Below, piece after piece: positions 63,301 through 64,000 of a DNA stretch of 64,000 nucleotides. The translations under genes and the position numbers were made by a program. Below the pieces are notes generated by a model. The model did not search any database. It was not told where the DNA came from and saw only the letters and a program-made list of their open reading frames with translations. Source of the DNA: Aurantiochytrium sp. KH105 (taxonomy: Eukaryota; Sar; Bigyra; Thraustochytrida; Thraustochytriidae); the NCBI GenBank assembly GCA_003116975.1, contig BGKB01000016.1, positions 313,127-377,126 of the forward strand, given 5' to 3'. Numbering within the stretch: the stretch's first letter is position 1; each line of letters starts with the position of its first letter.

Positions 63301-63431
63301 ACCTTGGAGACCGACCTTGCCCTTCTCGACGACGACCCGCTCCCCGCGGACGCCGCGATGTCTCCGCGGCTTCTGCTCCGCACACGCATGATATCCATGT
63401 GCCGCGAGTGCGACCGCGTGCGAGCACTCAT
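56208..63431 (-). CDS. Giant SAM-like repeat protein with SR-rich N terminus and terminal SH3-like module (copy B)
   Basis: 2,407 residues from ATG 63431 (MSARTRSHSRHMD), one exon. Residues 1-210 are Ser/Arg-rich with SRGPSR-type repeats, interrupted by one acidic segment. About 19 SAM-like domains follow by my count. The first is the clearest canonical SAM (LGLQKYMPIFDKNNCVTIED, HHDMTSWGINEFKDRAAILH). Domains 3/5 and 4/6 are paired duplicates (SLKSVRDMSMPQLEEIGVSS with TLEAVRDMAMPELEDIGIDS). Domains 8-19 match copy A almost exactly. Linkers change from ordinary disordered sequence early on to Lys-rich and Ser-run linkers later. The C-terminal module reads VVKFRGKHPRVSHYEIGVVV ... RRIICKEIDLL. 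The longer, more canonical N-terminal array suggests copy B is closer to the ancestral gene. A nuclear or cytoskeletal scaffold role is inference. Confidence 0.87.
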   Translation of the reverse strand: MSARTRSHSRHMDIMRVRSRSRGDIAASAGSGSSSRRARSVSKVRESSRGPSRTRSASRGASGRSSSSGKAKRTTNALPLRTEILASVVDDRAHEKVGFDFRKRMDDLLFVSELDSDIESSETDEDELYARQAARMRSSSRASPRRMRGSSAKRSSSKGRSGQRRSSSSSKPQRNGTRSASRRRRSSSRGPRPAVRAASRGPSRRPRDRNIVISDEDDTMSMSGSERDEYRDIQIVLRRLGLQKYMPIFDKNNCVTIEDAQALTHHDMTSWGINEFKDRAAILHAFINYETPSESGGSIAGSGEDFDDAAGGSESDEGSSDGSVDPVEAVLDELGYGHMKPLFENYTLARAKSLTHQVLREKGLNVASQRERLMEAFKAAALKDAQRRMQAQSTSVASRAQEFERRVLQRNGFRPGVFQGIPPASSRRARSLERNDRDYNTSSRSRTRGKSVVVTRVRGQSRARSQSRVRVRRLDPELESLLRAINMKKYLQHFLLAGRYSLKSVRDMSMPQLEEIGVSSYDDRRQILDKVHMAIEDTSDGASATDVVVVAGGAGSDSEESHLEIDEELDFALDRLQMAQYKECLARAGFRTLRDFDMVTNRDLRKAGVRNLTHADIILDKVKFSAPLPSGPATRSTSVVRARSPSTSVGVSIAAAAAATAAAAQQADASNNARVQLKKLEFGLETLLRAAKLDHYIPNFQISGKTTLEAVRDMAMPELEDIGIDSYVARRKILDRIKEATVVMPDVKVGDASSPGESSSSVVQMDQALNDALDSLAMSQFKEKLALGGYRTLRDFDGVTHAHIKRAGIEDLALIDILLTKMKELGQNPAPEPTAMPSEGAAKEAEKSSKKKKKKKDKEKAEADEAESLIPAVEDELKKILQSEGAQGYFDMIKSGGLANAASCKELTDEGWKNLGIGVPALRVRLLNVFSSYTPSEAAVKLDNRKKELQKAIKSGKLVKVSKKSDKKGSKKKKKSSSKKKSSSSKKGRKKKGDKKKGSKKTKKKKSKKGDDSSSEDSSDDSSSESSSSESTSESSDDSSSDSSDDGSSSGSSSSSSDSDASKKSKKSKSSRKSKKKGKKSSSGGDAVKALFKDNELMDHYKAVTQKAKVKTIKQGRDVPLDDLLKAGIPRGACTKVLLAFKQADPKKYKDSKKSKDDSSDSDSSSSGSSSSEDDKKSTSSKKKKKKSSKDDSSSSDEGNDEEILKGIFKDLDISDKLKAALKEGFTVAKGKANSHLELRSAGIPMATRFKVHTACKESKGGAKSSSGRSRSKSRSKSRSKSRSKSRSKSKKRSSSKASSSSSSSSDSDGGDDKSAIKKALTDLGLEKHCKVLFKKGYKTFKKCKELSHGELRAMDINLFSERDRIMNALRDKTSEKRSKSRSRSRSKSKKRSKSKSSSSSSASSSSSDSGSDDEAAKIKKVYKGEKVADSVRKKLEKKGFKSLKKLQKLTHPDLRDAGITLYSSRDRLITAFQEASKSKRRSRSRSKSKSSKRGRSRGGSSSSSSGSSSGTGSEDDVATIKRVMKENNADSHTKKLLSDGFKTLKKVQDMDHREWKDLGVWQFSEREKLKDAFGSLPPPGSKKRSKSRSKSKSSRSSKSSKSSKKKRSSSSSSSSSSSGSSSSESSSSGSEDEDEKAKIKKVLRKVGQEGARKSLEKAKLMSLKKLKSVTHSDLRAAGLDKFRQRDSIIEGFRNVKLPEKSRSKSRSKSRSKSKSTSKSRSRSRKRSKSKSSKRGRSGSSSSNSSSSSSSSSKSESSSESGSSSSSGSGDDDDWDKIKSVLKENNQTAASSEFKKKRITTLRKAAALEHQDLRGLGVNLFGHRTKLMAAFKEAEEKKKKKKSRSKSRSKSRSSSKSSKKKRGSSSSSESSASDSSGSDSSDDEIAIIKKILADANLKKYAKPLIKNGYDTVKKCQKLTNANVREAVREGTFSERTRVVKAFEGYKAKKSSRSRSRSRGRSRGSKRSVSSGSSSGSSSSDGGDDKGEIRSILRKAGQSDFYGPITKAGFTTIKKCKGLNHANLRTMGVGTFSQREKILTALRDAKSSSRSKSKSRSRSRGRSRGGSSSSSDGASSDEELIRKALKSCKQDAKLKQVLAAGYTVEKGIRGDMLALKKVPGIFQTDRFAINKYIQEHASKRKSKSKSRSRSRSKGSRRRSRGSSFSSSSSGSSSDEESEIRKVMRRAGATEKNMAAMAKKFKTLRACANATQQDLRVAGIGVTYAERDRYIKAFTKYKSRSRSRSRSRGGSSSDDEDLVDCLAEIGMQKYYRQMCSKGFDTVSKCKGITAADLRSIVTPYEERMKIVKHLNAQKTPLGDSRYRANTRTTSALARTNKFSPNSVVKFRGKHPRVSHYEIGVVVSVQGAQKYLVRFGQGRNERRIICKEIDLLASVRPPPKKKKKKILGIF

Positions 63432-64000
63432 CCTCCTGCTTTATTGTTCTTCCGCGCGCAAGCAACAAGGTCTATTTCCTTCGGGCCGTACGGGACGTGC
63501 CGTGCGGGACCAAGGTCGCGCTCCCGGTCGCGAGCCGACTACTTTCAAGTCCTCCTCCTCCTGCTTCTGCTGCTTCTTCGTCGTCGTCGTCCGAAGCGAG
63601 TCTGCCGCGCACTCCCGGGCGCGTGCGTACTCCGCCACGAACGGGATGCAAAGCGGGCCCGGCACTTGCACGAGCGCGAGCGCGCGTGAGGCCTCGGGGA
63701 GGCCTAGTGGACTCTTGATAATATGGTTTTCTGGTCGCGTGCAGCGCGTGCACCTGCGTGCGTGCCTGCCTGCTGCCTGCCTGCCTCCGCCCAGCGCAGG
63801 GGTCCGCTCAACCGATCGAGCGGGCCGAACGACCGCGACCGAGCAGCCGGCTCCGCAACCTCCAAAGTCTACGTACCCGCGCGGCCTCGGGGCGCGTGCT
63901 CGCGAGCTCGATCGAGCACGAGCTTAGGATGGACGAATGGATGAAGGTCTCGGAGTCCGAGTTCAAATCGCGCGGACCTCCCGCTCGCCCCGGTCCGCGA
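63432..64000. other. Upstream region of copy B to window end
   Basis: 569 bp. Contains short CTT/CTCC-type pyrimidine-rich stretches near 63550-63590 and TGCC repeats near 63754-63786. Expected to hold the promoter of copy B. Frames are low complexity; no gene supported. Confidence 0.45.

Noticed and set aside
48349-63431. CRISPR-like or satellite array
   Set aside because: The repetition is codon-phased protein repeats with variable linkers, not equal repeats and spacers.

Overview
This is a stretch of protist nuclear genome: mostly single-exon or one- to two-intron genes, short GT-AG introns (about 120-215 nt), very GC-rich gene-start regions full of 4- and 5-base repeats, and genes packed so tightly that two convergent pairs overlap in coding sequence. 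IFT172 and ARL2BP point to a lineage that builds cilia. A sphingosine kinase, an SLC25A34/35/OAC1-type carrier, a COPI-associated membrane protein and an N-CoR/SMRT-like corepressor are standard eukaryotic genes. The overall character fits a thraustochytrid-like labyrinthulomycete (stramenopile). That placement is inference from gene style, not a proof.

Layout. 1-14 kb: 5' end of IFT172 (-); a bacterial-type LarE-like PP-loop protein (+, one intron) whose end overlaps a PUF-domain protein (-); two unrecognised genes (-), one with a Cys/His cluster and one multi-pass membrane protein; an RCC1-BTB protein (-). 14.7-22 kb: COPI-associated protein (+); a decayed DNA transposon with imperfect terminal inverted repeats and TTAA at both edges; a highly acidic nuclear-type protein with a split C2H2-like site (+); a tyrosine phosphatase-like protein (-) overlapping it by 7 nt. 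23-34 kb: a coiled-coil/membrane protein, a mitochondrial carrier, a small helical protein, a SAM-plus-SH3-like protein, sphingosine kinase, and an anchored protein of unknown role. 34-42 kb: one 7.7-kb reading frame for a two-SANT corepressor with polyQ tail; an assembly N beside its start probably hides a longer N terminus. 42-48 kb: a roadblock-like protein with a doubtful junction, adrenodoxin reductase, ARL2BP, and two inverted tRNA-Ala(CGC) genes with 22-nt introns.

48-63.4 kb is the most unusual part: two tandem giant genes on the minus strand encoding arrays of SAM-like domains (about 15 and about 19 by eye) joined by Ser/Arg- and Lys/Ser-rich linkers and closed by a small SH3/Tudor-like module. 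Their 3' parts, with some 3' flank, are an almost identical duplication of about 4.2 kb; their N termini differ. A smaller relative at 27954-28949 has one SAM-like domain and two copies of the terminal module, so the window holds three members of what looks like an undescribed scaffold family.

Apart from this family there is no operon-like logic. The two ciliary genes and the two lipid or membrane-traffic genes are not adjacent. All calls come from reading the translated sequence; no database search was possible.
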